From: Olsenella sp. oral taxon 807
Lineage (GTDB): Bacteria; Actinomycetota; Coriobacteriia; Coriobacteriales; Atopobiaceae
Direction of reading: 5' to 3'
Assembly (NCBI RefSeq): GCF_001189515.2
Contig: NZ_CP012069.2
Span: 310,001 to 374,000, forward strand
Length of the DNA stretch: 64,000 bases
Both the position numbers and the translations under genes were made by a program. The first letter of the stretch is position 1. Every line of letters starts with the position of its first letter. The notes beneath the pieces are model-generated. The model was not told the origin of the DNA, searched no databases, and saw nothing but the letters and a program-made list of their open reading frames with translations. Below are positions 35,101 to 43,662 of this stretch, piece after piece.

Positions 35101-37692
35101 ATGGGGGGCGGACACGAGGTCCTCTTGGCCGCGAGGTCCGGCGGCGCGTGGTCGCGCCAGGTCGTCGCGCGATGCGACGGGTGCGTGACGGGGCTCGCCG
35201 CGGGCGCGCTCGACGGCAGGCCGACGGTGGCGTGGGCGACCGACGAGGACGGCGCTACGGCGACGACGGGCGACTCCAGGGTGTACGCGTCTGCGGGCGG
35301 CGGCGAGCCCGTCTGCGTCGCCGACGCAAATGCAGCGAACCCGCAGTTCGCGACCGCTGGCGGCGCCGGGGCGCTCGCCTGGTGGCACGACGGCGACCTC
35401 TGCTTCGCGACCTCGCTCGGTGGCGAGGCCGCCACGGCCGAGGGCGTCCTGCCCACGAGCCTGTACAGGCTCACCGGCGACCTCGCGGGCGACGCGCTCG
35501 CGAGCTTCGCCGTGGCGGGCGACGGCACGTGCGACGTCTGGGGCGTGAGGCGCACGTCCGACGGCTGGGGCGACAGGGTCAGGCTCACGGGCCTGGGCGA
35601 GTCGGTCTCGTTCTGGGACGCGGCCATGGTCGGGGGCGACCCGCTCCTTGCCCTCTCCACCGTCAGGTACGCCGACGCGACCGGCCCCACCCCTCCCGAG
35701 ACGGGAGAGGCGAGGCTCTGGAGCACGCGCGGCAGCAGGGCACGGTTCGCCACGCTCGACGACGTGTCCTTCGACGAGTCCGAGGCGCGACCGGGCGAGG
35801 CGCTCCCGCTCACGGTGGGCGTCACGAACGGTGGCGGCGCGACGCTGGACTCCTGCACCGTCGAGGTGAGGGACGAGGGCGGCAAGGTCGTCGCGACCGA
35901 GGAGGTGGGCCTTGGCCTCGCGCCCGGCGCGAGTGGTGAGGCCAAGGTGAGCGTGACCCTGCCCGACAAGCTCGACCGGGCGCTCACGTACAGGGTGAGC
36001 GTCGCGCCTGCGGAGCCCGGCTCCGAGGGGCGGGAGATTTCCGTCGGCGCGGCCCACCTCTCCGTCAGGGCCGTCGCGTCGATGGACGGGGGCGCCGAGA
36101 CCGTGACGGCGACCGTCACGAACCGAGGGCTCGTCGCGTCCGCCGCCGGCAGGGCAATCTTCTATAACCCCGAGCTGGGAGGCGAGCTGGGGACCTTCGA
36201 TCTTCCTGCCATAGCCCCCGGGGGAAGCGCCGTGCTCTCCTGCGCCGCGCCGTCGGGCAAGACCTTCCTGGACGATGGCTCGGTGGGCGTGGGGGTGCGC
36301 CTCGAGGTGGGTGACGGGTCGGCCGACTACGGTGACTCGAGGGGTCTTGCGGGCACCTGGGGCGACGGCATCGACCGGAGCCTGCTGGACAAGCCCGACC
36401 CGGACAAGCCGAAGCCGGATCCCGACAAGCCGAAGCCCGACCCGGACAAGCCGAAGCCCGACCCGGACAAGCCGAAGCCCGACCCGGACAAGCCGAAGCC
36501 GGATCCCGACAAACCGAAGCCCGACCCGGACAAGCCGAAGCCGGAGGAGCGCGACGTCTCCAAGGCGTCCGTGGACGCGATACCGGACCAGGCGTGGACG
36601 GGCTCCGCGGTGGAGCCCAGGCCGACGGTCAGGCTCGGCGGCAGGACCCTCTCCGAGGGCACCGACTACGTGCTCTCCTTCAGGGACAACACGGACCCGG
36701 GCACCGCGACCGTCACGATAGAGGGCAGGGGCTCCTACACGGGCGCGAGGGACGTCACGTTCAGGATCGTGAGGAGGGACGAGCCGAAGCCCGACCCGGG
36801 CAAGCCACAGCCGAGCCCGGACGGGCCCAAGCCGGAGGAGCGCGACGTCTCGCGGGCGTCCGTGGACGCGATCCCCGACCAGACCTTCACTGGCTCCCCC
36901 CTGGAGCCGAGGCCCGCGGTCAGGCTCGGCGGAAGGACCCTCTCCGAGGGGACGGACTACGCGCTCTCCTTCGGGGGCAACGAGGGCATCGGCACCGCCA
37001 CGGTGACCGTCACCGGGAAGGGGGCCTACACGGGCGCCAAGTCCGTCACCTTCAGGATAGGATTCTCGGACGTTCCGGCCGGGCACTGGGCCCTCGCGGA
37101 GGGCGCCGGCGGGGAGAGCTACCTCGCGGCGGTCGTCAGGATGGGGCTCATGACGGGCTACGGGGACCCCGCCACGGGAAGGCTCACGGGCCGCTTCGGC
37201 CCGGAGGACGGCGTGACCCGGGCGCAGGTGGTGACCGTCCTCTACAGGCGCGCGAACCCCGGCTCCACGGACACGACGACGGGTGCGCACGCGGAGAACG
37301 CGACCTCGCTGTCCGACAACGAGTCGGGCCAGTACTACACCGCCGCCGTGAACTGGGCGGTCCGGACGGGGGTCGTCACGGGCTACACGGCGGGCCCCGA
37401 CGCGGGCAGGTTCGTCCCCGACAGGGAGATCAGCCGCGAGGAGCTGGCAACGATGGTCCACCGCTTCGCCGCCCTCGAGGGCGCCAGCGACTCGGTCCCC
37501 GACTCCGCCTACGGGGGCGCCCCGGACGCCGGGGACGTCTCGGGCTGGGCGAGCGGGCACGTGGCCTGGTGCTACGCCCACCAGGTGCTGACGGGTCACG
37601 CCGACACCGGGCTGCTCGAGCCGCAAGGCACGGCCACCCGCGCCCAGATGGCCAAGATGGCCGTCCAGACGATAAAGGCCATGGGGAGGTAG
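32161..37692 (+). CDS. Giant SLH-anchored surface protein with BspA-type (DUF285) repeats
   Basis: 1843 residues from ATG 32161, which has GGAGGA 4 nt upstream; a GTG at 32086 is a weaker alternative. The signal peptide ends near TPARAE. Residues about 110-305 hold eight repeats of the DUF285/BspA type (pattern LDLSGWDTSSV followed by MFSRCSSL). A Gly-rich linker and a large unrecognised region follow. Residues about 1210-1280 resemble a CARDB/Ig-type domain. A KPDPD repeat hinge (1411-1462), two Ig-like YTG modules of 75 residues (for example IPDQTFTGSPLEPRPAVRLG) and three S-layer-homology modules at 1636-1843 complete it. SLH modules bind secondary cell-wall polymer. A likely adhesin or host-matrix binder. 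No neighbour in an operon. Confidence 0.88.
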   Translation: MGTMQLAVKRMFLWEASKLRRLPLLPAVLTAVCLTLALALSATPARAEVKTGTIGKGCSYTLDDSGKLTIYPTDGVSGEMADPYSAVNYRDVRSVVIERGVSAPEDSYDLFRGLGLMESIDLSGLDTSRVTDMGWMFYGCSSLVSVDLSGWDTSQVTNMSRMFRRCSSLKALDLSGWDTSSVVRMDEMFSRCSSLASLDLSGWDTSSVVRMDEMFFDCSSLASLDLSHLDMSRVTDMHAMFSRCSSLASLDLSHLDTSNVMDMSDMFWSCSSLASLDLSHLDTSRVTDMGWMFYGCSSLSSIAVGKGAGRMLSSDSSGFPAGRDGKGWFSARDRRWLTVDEISSGRQGIADTYTTYETGGGRTPKQGGSRYRLGSVVMGLNGNAFDVLTCEKTVDVQASNTTFTLRATPLRYNADVAGYRLYQRVGTKKGGGGVGGGGGSSWGPAPGDDLSGVLGGETYEIATADASGDFGTLSYSKFMDPAGRNSKLYVRMVDAAGKTLHEEQVFISVKNSLAKKASSISLVPGELEFDFGDKFPFLRGMKFPVAKGPLTFKLTGDGKYQIGVNFDINDKKNDKLLRALSSGKPDQSQLGKRTQSGEGGSKGDTLTPKFKFVGYAEMDANARTAEGVVTLSAGFEHKGAQTQYHFAVVGFSTSGEIGGGVKLKLRILNDGRTRIIDDGLNWQLKPKLKGELYAGAGLANVASVGVWGSLGLEGTMTMLPLARQGLDELFAEGKAGVKGEAFSKDIFRVTVLDGKTYLYKRDMDSSGKPRLTLLSESFDAAVTQALTDVDSNRAYPPVSRERVDAGAPWLGGTPSGEGGHAGARLLASKVYPQTDVQLCEVEGGALAVYVADDPSRASGDRSRLVWTRYDEASDSWSEPRPVWDDGTADFTPSLAPDGRGGAHVAWSNARGAIADGATLADVARRLDVAYAAFDARTGAFGPGEFVTDSDASLEASPEVTDAGGGPAIAWRTNRADDVLGMGGGHEVLLAARSGGAWSRQVVARCDGCVTGLAAGALDGRPTVAWATDEDGATATTGDSRVYASAGGGEPVCVADANAANPQFATAGGAGALAWWHDGDLCFATSLGGEAATAEGVLPTSLYRLTGDLAGDALASFAVAGDGTCDVWGVRRTSDGWGDRVRLTGLGESVSFWDAAMVGGDPLLALSTVRYADATGPTPPETGEARLWSTRGSRARFATLDDVSFDESEARPGEALPLTVGVTNGGGATLDSCTVEVRDEGGKVVATEEVGLGLAPGASGEAKVSVTLPDKLDRALTYRVSVAPAEPGSEGREISVGAAHLSVRAVASMDGGAETVTATVTNRGLVASAAGRAIFYNPELGGELGTFDLPAIAPGGSAVLSCAAPSGKTFLDDGSVGVGVRLEVGDGSADYGDSRGLAGTWGDGIDRSLLDKPDPDKPKPDPDKPKPDPDKPKPDPDKPKPDPDKPKPDPDKPKPDPDKPKPEERDVSKASVDAIPDQAWTGSAVEPRPTVRLGGRTLSEGTDYVLSFRDNTDPGTATVTIEGRGSYTGARDVTFRIVRRDEPKPDPGKPQPSPDGPKPEERDVSRASVDAIPDQTFTGSPLEPRPAVRLGGRTLSEGTDYALSFGGNEGIGTATVTVTGKGAYTGAKSVTFRIGFSDVPAGHWALAEGAGGESYLAAVVRMGLMTGYGDPATGRLTGRFGPEDGVTRAQVVTVLYRRANPGSTDTTTGAHAENATSLSDNESGQYYTAAVNWAVRTGVVTGYTAGPDAGRFVPDREISREELATMVHRFAALEGASDSVPDSAYGGAPDAGDVSGWASGHVAWCYAHQVLTGHADTGLLEPQGTATRAQMAKMAVQTIKAMGR
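36391..36545 (+). repeat. 15-bp coding repeat (KPDPD hinge)
   Basis: About ten tandem 15-bp units coding Lys-Pro-Asp-Pro-Asp, with silent variation (CCCGACCCG or CCGGATCCC). A stiff extended spacer between the body and the wall-anchoring end of the surface protein; length is likely variable between strains. Confidence 0.9.
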
Positions 37693-37720
37693 CGCCGCCG
37701 GACGTCGGACGCTCCCACTG

Positions 37721-37755
37721 GGGCCGCGCCCGGGGGTGACCCCGGCGCGGCCCTC
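37721..37755 (+). terminator. G/C-rich hairpin after surface protein gene
   Basis: GGGCCGCGCC and GGCGCGGCCC form a stem with additional GGGG/CCCC pairing around a TGA loop. No U tract; it could act as a terminator or mRNA stabiliser. The rest of 37756-38220 shows no gene. Confidence 0.5.
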
Positions 37756-38220
37756 TGCGCGCGGCGGCGCCAGCGGGCGGCATGGCAGGAGTGCCGTTCG
37801 GCGCCGGGCGCGCGAGGTTCTCGGCGACTGCGGTCTGCCGTCCTGAGCGCCACGGTCCCTCACTGCGCGCTTTCGGGTAACCCTGACTTTTCGGCACTTC
37901 CTTAGCCCACTGGGCGCAAGCCCGAACCGTCGTCCGCCCTAAGGACCTGCGTCTGGCTACAGAGGCCCCTAGGCCGCCGCTTGCGTGCGGTGGGCATCTC
38001 CGGTGTCCTGCGGCATGAGGCTCTCACCTATCCCACGGGAGGCGGGGACTCGACACCCACTCGGCGGGGGCCGTCCCGCAGGTAACCCAGGTGAGGGGCA
38101 CGCGGCCCAAGGGAGCGTGGGTGTGAGGTAGAAAGTCAGTTGCCGGCGCATTGGCCAAGGTCGGCTGACCGGAATTGGCGATTATCGCCTGACTGGATGT
38201 GGCTAAGACCGCCCGACCCT

Positions 38221-38704
38221 AACAGAAAGACGCATTCTGGCGGCAGGCCATCACGGAAAAGCGCACTCTGCGTGCGGCATGCGACGGAAAAGCGCACTCT
38301 GGCTGCGAGTCCTCACGGAAAGACGCACTCTGCGATCGTGGGGGGTACAGAATGCGTCTTTTCGTGAGACGGTGAGTATAGAATGCGCTTTTCCGTGAGG
38401 CAGGCCGACGTTTGCGCAGGTGAGGAAAAGCGCACTCTACGGAAAAGCGCATTCTGGCTCCTGCGTCTCACGGAAAAGCGCTGTTTGCGGTAGCGCTGGA
38501 TCCAAAGTCGCATTCTGCAACCCTCGCCGACCATAGAGTGCGCTTTTACGTGAGGTCCAACGCACAGAGTGCGCTTTTCCGTGAGGCGGTGCCATGTTTG
38601 CGCAGGTGAGGAAAAGCGCACTCTACGGAAAAGCGCATTCTGCACCAGCGGTGTCACGTAAAAGCGCATTCTGCAGCCGCCGCCTCACGGAAAAGCACAG
38701 TATG
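38221..38704. repeat. Inverted-unit repeat array 2
   Basis: About fifteen units of the GCGCTTTTCCGTGAGG family in both orientations with 9-14-base spacers. Two core segments with CGTTTGCGCAGGTGAGG at about 38409 and 38594 mark points where unit orientation flips. Several spacers equal those of array 3 read on the other strand (for example CGTGCGGCATGCGA, CGATCGTGG, CAGGCCGACG), so arrays 2 and 3 form a long inverted repeat around the gene at 38735. Confidence 0.9.
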
Positions 38705-38734
38705 CGTGAGGGGAACAGGGGGGCCTCCACGTAC

Positions 38735-39529
38735 CTACGGCAACTGCGTGGCACAAGCAATAGCAGCGACAAAGCATAGCACCGCGATGGCGCAGGTAAT
38801 GCAGATGGATCCTTTGCCCCCTCCCTTTACGTTGCCTGTCACTACACCTATAAGGGCGACAAGTACGGAGAAGCTGCCCACGGTTGTCAGATTGAGCGTG
38901 AGCACAGTTTTCAGATCTGCCTGCATTGCCTGAGCGTTGACGTTCACGAGGGTGAAGATGCCTGCCAGGATGGCCATGATTGCCATCACGTTGCCGTACA
39001 TCCTTCTCTCGACGGACTTGATCTCGTCAGCTGTGCTTTCGACCTGCTTAATCTCTTCACGGTAGACGTCCTCGTAGCGGCCCATCCCGCGAAACTCCAT
39101 CTCGTCTTGGAAGGTGCCTTTGTATGCATTATCTACAGGTTTCTCCACACGTTCGAATGCGATCTGCGCAATCGGTCGTGTGCTGCACAGGGTGATCGTG
39201 TCTGCGCTCACGTTTGTCACCCTATAGTAGACTACCGTCCGGTGGCCGGGAAAATAGAGCGGTGCGTCTAAGGTAAGACCCTCACGGATGCGCGAGTTCT
39301 TTAGCAGTACGCGAGCAGCTATGGTGTGGGGAAGTTTCACGCCCTCAACACATTCCACGAACGCAGAGTCACCGTGCTGCAGCTTGCAACTTGCACGGCT
39401 CAATCCGTCTGAAAACACAAATCTCTTGGTCCTCAGGTCGCAGGTGATTGTTCCAACATTGTTCTTGTCGGCGTTAACGAGCACATCTCGCTCGATTAGC
39501 TCCCGTATCTCCCCGTCGCTCAATAACAT
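38735..39529 (-). CDS. dCTP-deaminase-fold protein fused to three membrane helices
   Basis: 264 residues from ATG 39529 (minus strand) with TGGAGG 7 nt upstream. Residues 1-160 match the dCTP deaminase/dUTPase fold: MLLSDGEIRELIERDVLV, TITCDLRTKRF, LLKNSRIREGL, PIAQIAFERV and the end AYKGTFQDEMEFRG. The segment that in Dcd enzymes bears the catalytic Asp and Glu reads PLYFPGHRTVVYYRVTN, so both are missing and catalysis is unlikely. After a charged helix (160-178), three hydrophobic segments follow at about 180-196, 216-232 and 242-260. The layout is a soluble nucleotide-binding-like sensor joined to a membrane module, as in some phage-defence effectors. It stands alone between two inverted repeat arrays. 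Function inferred, not known. Confidence 0.75.
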   Translation of the reverse strand: MLLSDGEIRELIERDVLVNADKNNVGTITCDLRTKRFVFSDGLSRASCKLQHGDSAFVECVEGVKLPHTIAARVLLKNSRIREGLTLDAPLYFPGHRTVVYYRVTNVSADTITLCSTRPIAQIAFERVEKPVDNAYKGTFQDEMEFRGMGRYEDVYREEIKQVESTADEIKSVERRMYGNVMAIMAILAGIFTLVNVNAQAMQADLKTVLTLNLTTVGSFSVLVALIGVVTGNVKGGGKGSICITCAIAVLCFVAAIACATQLP

Positions 39530-39987
39530 GGCATAGCCTCCAGTTACAGACATATCTTGTATTGTAGCCCTGTTCGGTCGGCCAGACACGACATGAAGTT
39601 TTCTGCGCAGCATAACAAGGAGAGAAGCTGATGGGCCGAGCCTCGGCTGAACAGGAACTTCGAAATACCTGCGTCGCCTGTAGAGCTGCAGTTGTCTTCA
39701 CGTCTGTGGAAGGCAGTTCTGCTATCGAAGGGCTTCGCCACACCTCCACGGTCGATCGTTCCGCCCCCTCGGCTAGCCGGGCGATCACGGGTCCCAGCGG
39801 CCCAGGAGGTAGGTGGCGCCCAGGCGAACGCGCGGGATCAACAGCATGCGTATCTCCGTGGAAACGAGGTGCCAGTAGAACACGCTCACGATCTTGAAGT
39901 GTAGGCATTGTTGTTCGGGGCCATGGAGAACCACATCGACTGGGCGGGCGACGTCGCGTGGCTCACGGACGGGGTGGTGACCAGCTG
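39530..39987. other. Region without a convincing gene
   Basis: Holds the promoter side of the membrane deaminase-like gene. A plus-strand frame from ATG 39631 (MGRASAEQELRNTCVACRAA ... SVEGSSAIEGL) has a faint antitoxin-like look but no ribosome site and an implausible continuation. Otherwise nothing recognisable. Confidence 0.4.
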
Positions 39988-40413
39988 CCTCACGGAAAAG
40001 CACAGTTTTGGTGGCTTGAGGATCGCAGAGTGCGCTTTTCCGTGAGGACCCGCAGCCAGAATGCGCTTTTCCGTCGCATGCCGCACACAGAATGCGCTTT
40101 TCCGTAGAGTGCGCCTTTCCTCACCTGCGCAAACGTCGGCCTGCCTCACGGAAAAGCACATTCTGTACCCACCGCCTCACGGAAAGACGCATTCTGTACC
40201 CACCGCCTCACGGAAAGACGCATTCTGTACCCACCACGATCGCAGAGTGCGCTTTTCCGTGAGGACCCGCAGCCAGAATGCGCTTTTCCGTCGCATGCCG
40301 CACACAGAATGCACTTTTCCGTAGAGTGCGCCTTTCCTCACCTGCGCAAACGTCGGCCTTCCTCACGGAAAAGCGCATTCTGTACCTACCGCCTCACGGA
40401 AAAGCGCACTCTG
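39988..40413. repeat. Inverted-unit repeat array 3
   Basis: About thirteen repeat units with two core segments (about 40105-40145 and 40322-40362), in the opposite overall direction to array 2. Contains a local direct duplication: TACCCACC GCCTCACGG recurs at 40165, 40196 and 40227, and a 215-bp block including the core is present twice. Confidence 0.9.
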
Positions 40414-40490
40414 GCCCGACGCAACCGCAGGACCAAGGCCTGCGTGCCCGTCGTCTGCCTGCCGAGATCGGGTTGGAGCTGGGCGGGCGG

Positions 40491-41003
40491 CTACGCTGAC
40501 ATGCCCACGAGGAGCTGGCCAGACGGGCTAAAACCGATCGACCCTAACGGCACCATAGGGCCATGGCGTCCGACAGGCCACAGGCCCACGACCATCATGG
40601 CCTCGATCCCCCCATGGCCGATGTTGTATCTGATGGCGCAGGGCAGGTCGTGATCCACCTTCCCAGACCGCAGCAGGAGCATGAACCCGCAGCTGCGCCC
40701 CAGCTCCTCGAACACGCCTGCGGCAAGGGCGGCGTACGGGACAAAGGCGACCGGCGTGGATCTCAGGCCCGGAAACGTGGCGAACGCCAGCGCATGGGCA
40801 AGCTGCTCGAGAAGGCCCGCAAAGACAACGAACACCAGCACGTCGACGAGAACCGCCTTGAACTGGACGTGCAGTCGCCTTCTCGCAACGACAAGCGCCC
40901 CTATTGGCGCGCCGAACGAGATCACAGCCGCGACGACCATCGCGAAGGGTCGCAGGCGGGGATGGCGCGTTCCCGACGGCCGCCACGCTCCTCCCATATG
41001 CAT
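40491..41003 (-). pseudogene. Truncated YhfC-family intramembrane protease gene
   Basis: Frame of about 170 residues beginning MHMGGAWRPSG behind GGGAGGGTGGGAGAG. It has several membrane helices and the YhfC hallmarks AAGVFEELGRSCGF and YNIGHGGIEAM (candidate metal ligands Glu-Glu and His). Full-length YhfC proteins are about 250-270 residues; this frame ends in unlike sequence (GSIGFSPSGQLLVGMSA) some 80 bp before repeat array 3, so the last helices are missing. Probably inactivated by a rearrangement at the array. Confidence 0.65.
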
Positions 41004-41280
41004 GCGGACTCTCCCACCCTCCCGGGAGTATACCAATGGGCGACAAAGCGGCACATGTAGGGGACGCAGCGTTCTGGGGGTAAGTCCGCAGGCTTAGAGC
41101 ACCTGAGAGCTCCGTATCACAGGCCGTCCATGTGGGAGGGCCTCTATCCGTTGCCAACCATTCGCGATGGCAATACGTTCGACAAGATCACGACGCTGCT
41201 CACGGGGGCTGAGACGGTTCAAGTGAGGTTGGCCTGAGGGTTCCCAACCCTTCCATCACAAGAACTCAAGATTATACTGA

Positions 41281-41314
41281 CTGATCAGAATAATCAGAAA
41301 GATACGGGTATAAT
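41281..41314 (+). promoter_or_regulatory. Promoter with overlapping inverted repeat, upstream of AbrB-type gene
   Basis: A perfect TATAAT at 41309-41314 is preceded by the inverted repeat CTGAT (41281-41285), 7 bp, ATCAG (41293-41297), which lies over the -35 position. Autoregulation by the following AbrB-like protein is plausible. Confidence 0.45.
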
Positions 41315-41354
41315 GAGAGTACGGCAACATACGATGACACGGGAGGTAGCCACG

Positions 41355-41792
41355 ATGTACGCAACACATCATCACCGCCATGGGGCGGGACCGCAGGGCG
41401 GCAGGGATCGTCGCGGCAACGGATACTTTGGACCACGCGGCCCCCATGGGAATCACATCATGGGCACCGTCACGGTTGACGGGCGCGGTCAGCTCGTCGT
41501 TCCCCGTGAGGCGCGTGACGCGCTCAACATCCAGGCGGGGGACCGTTTCGTCGTCTTTGGAAACGAGCGCCGCAGGTCGTTGCACCTCGTGAGTGCCGAC
41601 TACTTTGACAGCTTTGCCGACATGCTCCTGTCCCGCTCGAGCCGCCTGGAGAGGCTTGCGCGCGATCTCCGTGGCATGTCTTGGGGCGAGGGTCCCGAGG
41701 AAGACGAGGGCGCAGGCGAGGGCGCAGGTGCCAGGTCAACCGATGGCGATGCGTCCCGGTCGACTCCGGACGCGGGCAGGCCGAAGGAGTAG
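41355..41792 (+). CDS. AbrB/SpoVT-type DNA-binding protein
   Basis: 145 residues from ATG 41355, which has GGGAGG 9 nt upstream; ATG 41313 and 41334 are in frame too. A His/Gly/Arg-rich N-terminus (MYATHHHRHGAGPQGGRD) precedes the swapped-hairpin AbrB domain at about 35-80: GTVTVDGRGQLVVPREARDA, then GDRFVVFGN. An acidic Gly/Ala/Glu tail ends it. The next gene starts 2 bp after the stop and its ribosome site AAGGAG lies inside this gene, so they form one operon. Confidence 0.85.
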   Translation: MYATHHHRHGAGPQGGRDRRGNGYFGPRGPHGNHIMGTVTVDGRGQLVVPREARDALNIQAGDRFVVFGNERRRSLHLVSADYFDSFADMLLSRSSRLERLARDLRGMSWGEGPEEDEGAGEGAGARSTDGDASRSTPDAGRPKE

Positions 41793-41794
41793 CC

Positions 41795-43462
41795 ATGGAC
41801 AGGGGCCGCTACGGACGCGTCGTGCGTCTCTTCACACGCTTTGGCCTGGAGCTCTGGTGGCTCGATGCGGGCAGGCGCCTGCGCTCGGCGGGCAGGCAGA
41901 GAAGGCTCGAGCACAGGACCTACGCGCGTCAGGCGAGGCGGTTCAGAGAAGTTGCCGAGGGGCTCGGCGGTCTCATCATCAAGCTTGGCCAGTACCTGAG
42001 CGTTCGCGTTGACATGCTGCCGCGAGAGTACACCGAGGAGCTCAGTGCGCTCCAGGACAACGTGCCGCCGGTGCCGTTCGAGGACATTGCCGATGTGTTC
42101 GAAAAGAGCGTCGGGGCAACGGTTGGCGAGGCCTTCGCGACATTCGAGCGAGAGCCCTTGGCTGCCGCCTCGCTCGGACAGGTGCATGAGGCCACGCTCG
42201 TCTCTGGCCAGCGCGTGGCCGTCAAGATACTGCGCCCGCATATCGCCGAGACGATCGAGACGGACCTTGCCGCCCTCAAGACAATCTTTGGGATGGCGCA
42301 ACGTTATACGAGGCTGGGTGACACCATCGACTTCGATCAGCTCTATGGCGAGTTCGAGCGCACGGTCTCAGCCGAGCTCGACCTCATGCGCGAGGGCAGA
42401 AGCGCCGAGGCAGTGAGGGAAAAGCTACACGACTTCCCGAACGCCGCCGTGCCGGACATCCACTGGGAGACCTCGTCGTCCGAGGTCTTGACCATGGAGT
42501 ACATGGAGGGTGTCAGCATCTCCGACATCGGCGCCCTGGATGCCATGGGCATCGACCGAGCCCAGCTCGCGACGGACCTCATTGACGTCTTTGCCGAGAT
42601 GATCCTCTACGACGGCCTCTTTCACGCGGACCCGCACCCCGGCAACGTCCACGTGCAAGCTGACGGCACGATCGTGCTGCTCGACTTTGGGATGATGGGT
42701 ACGATCACCGATGACATGCGCAAGGGCTTCATGGGAGTGGTCACGGCTATCTTCTCGCGGGATGCGGCTTCCCTGGTCGATAGGCTGGGAGATCTTGGCT
42801 TCATACGCCCTGGCACAGATACCGAGGGCTTCACCAAGGCCGTCTTGGCGCTGCTCGGACACCTTGATGTGGGCGATCCCGACAAGGCCATATCTACGCT
42901 CGAGAACTACAGTGACGAGCTGCGCGACTTCATGTACGAGCAGCCGTTCCAGCTGCCCGCCAACGTGGCATTTTTAGGCAAGGCGGTGGCGACCGTCGCG
43001 GGCATCTGCCAGAGGCTCAACCCTGACATCGACTTTGTCAGCGAGCTCACTCCCCTCGCACAGGACCTGGTGGGTGGCGAGGGAAGGGCCGATGGCCCGT
43101 CTGGCCTGCTATCCCAGCTCAAGGACATGGGCGAGGCCGCCATCCCGGCCTTAGGGCAGCTTCCCGGTCTCATCGAGAGGGCGTCTTCGGGCAGGCTCGT
43201 CGTCAGGCTCTCGAGGACCCAGGTGTCGGCCCTGACGGACGGGCAGCGCTCTGACACCGACCGCATGACAAGAGCGATACTGGGTGCGGCACTCTTCGTA
43301 CCCGGTGCGCTCTGCGGAATGGCCGTGGGCTGGTCGCCTTTGGCCGTCGCGCTGTTTGTGATGGGCCTTGTGCTCATGGTATACCAGGCGTGCCCCGCAA
43401 GACGCAAGGGGGCGCGGGGACGTCGGGGCCATTCCTCATGGTTAAGGCGTAGCGACGCGTAG
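41795..43462 (+). CDS. ABC1/UbiB-family atypical kinase
   Basis: 555 residues. Family signatures in order: LIIKLGQYLSVR (KxGQ, residues 60-71), PLAAASLGQVHEA (Ala-rich nucleotide loop, 121-133), catalytic-type VAVKILRP (Lys144), TMEYMEG, HADPHPGNVHV (277-287) and LLDFGMMG (296-303). Two C-terminal membrane helices follow (GAALFVPGALCGMAVGW, PLAVALFVMGLVLMVY). In other bacteria UbiB supports quinone synthesis or lipid handling as an ATPase; a Coriobacterium without clear respiration may use it in isoprenoid-lipid transport. The upstream AbrB gene probably regulates it. Confidence 0.9.
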   Translation: MDRGRYGRVVRLFTRFGLELWWLDAGRRLRSAGRQRRLEHRTYARQARRFREVAEGLGGLIIKLGQYLSVRVDMLPREYTEELSALQDNVPPVPFEDIADVFEKSVGATVGEAFATFEREPLAAASLGQVHEATLVSGQRVAVKILRPHIAETIETDLAALKTIFGMAQRYTRLGDTIDFDQLYGEFERTVSAELDLMREGRSAEAVREKLHDFPNAAVPDIHWETSSSEVLTMEYMEGVSISDIGALDAMGIDRAQLATDLIDVFAEMILYDGLFHADPHPGNVHVQADGTIVLLDFGMMGTITDDMRKGFMGVVTAIFSRDAASLVDRLGDLGFIRPGTDTEGFTKAVLALLGHLDVGDPDKAISTLENYSDELRDFMYEQPFQLPANVAFLGKAVATVAGICQRLNPDIDFVSELTPLAQDLVGGEGRADGPSGLLSQLKDMGEAAIPALGQLPGLIERASSGRLVVRLSRTQVSALTDGQRSDTDRMTRAILGAALFVPGALCGMAVGWSPLAVALFVMGLVLMVYQACPARRKGARGRRGHSSWLRRSDA

Positions 43463-43662
43463 GTCACCATGCGCCCTGGGAGCACAAGCCCGGCGGCCCT
43501 GCCACGGGTATCACCGGGACTGGGATTCCCGTCTCAGTCCCCGTGTGGGCGACGCAACCAAAGCTAACGAAAATAGCCGATACCTGCCACGTGTTGTTGG
43601 TGGAACTGGGTGCAACCAAACGATACCGTATTCATAGAAATCATACTCTCTAAGGAGCGGCT

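Noticed and set aside
34414-37863. Very long minus-strand open frame (over 1100 codons) opposite the surface protein gene
   Set aside because: G/C-rich codons with G or C at third positions leave the antisense frame open; it has an extreme Arg/Gly/Pro/His composition, no domains and no ribosome site. The plus strand has clear SLH and DUF285 domains.
39631-39897. Possible small antitoxin gene with SSAIEGL motif
   Set aside because: No ribosome site, unlikely amino-acid composition after residue 35 and no partner toxin.
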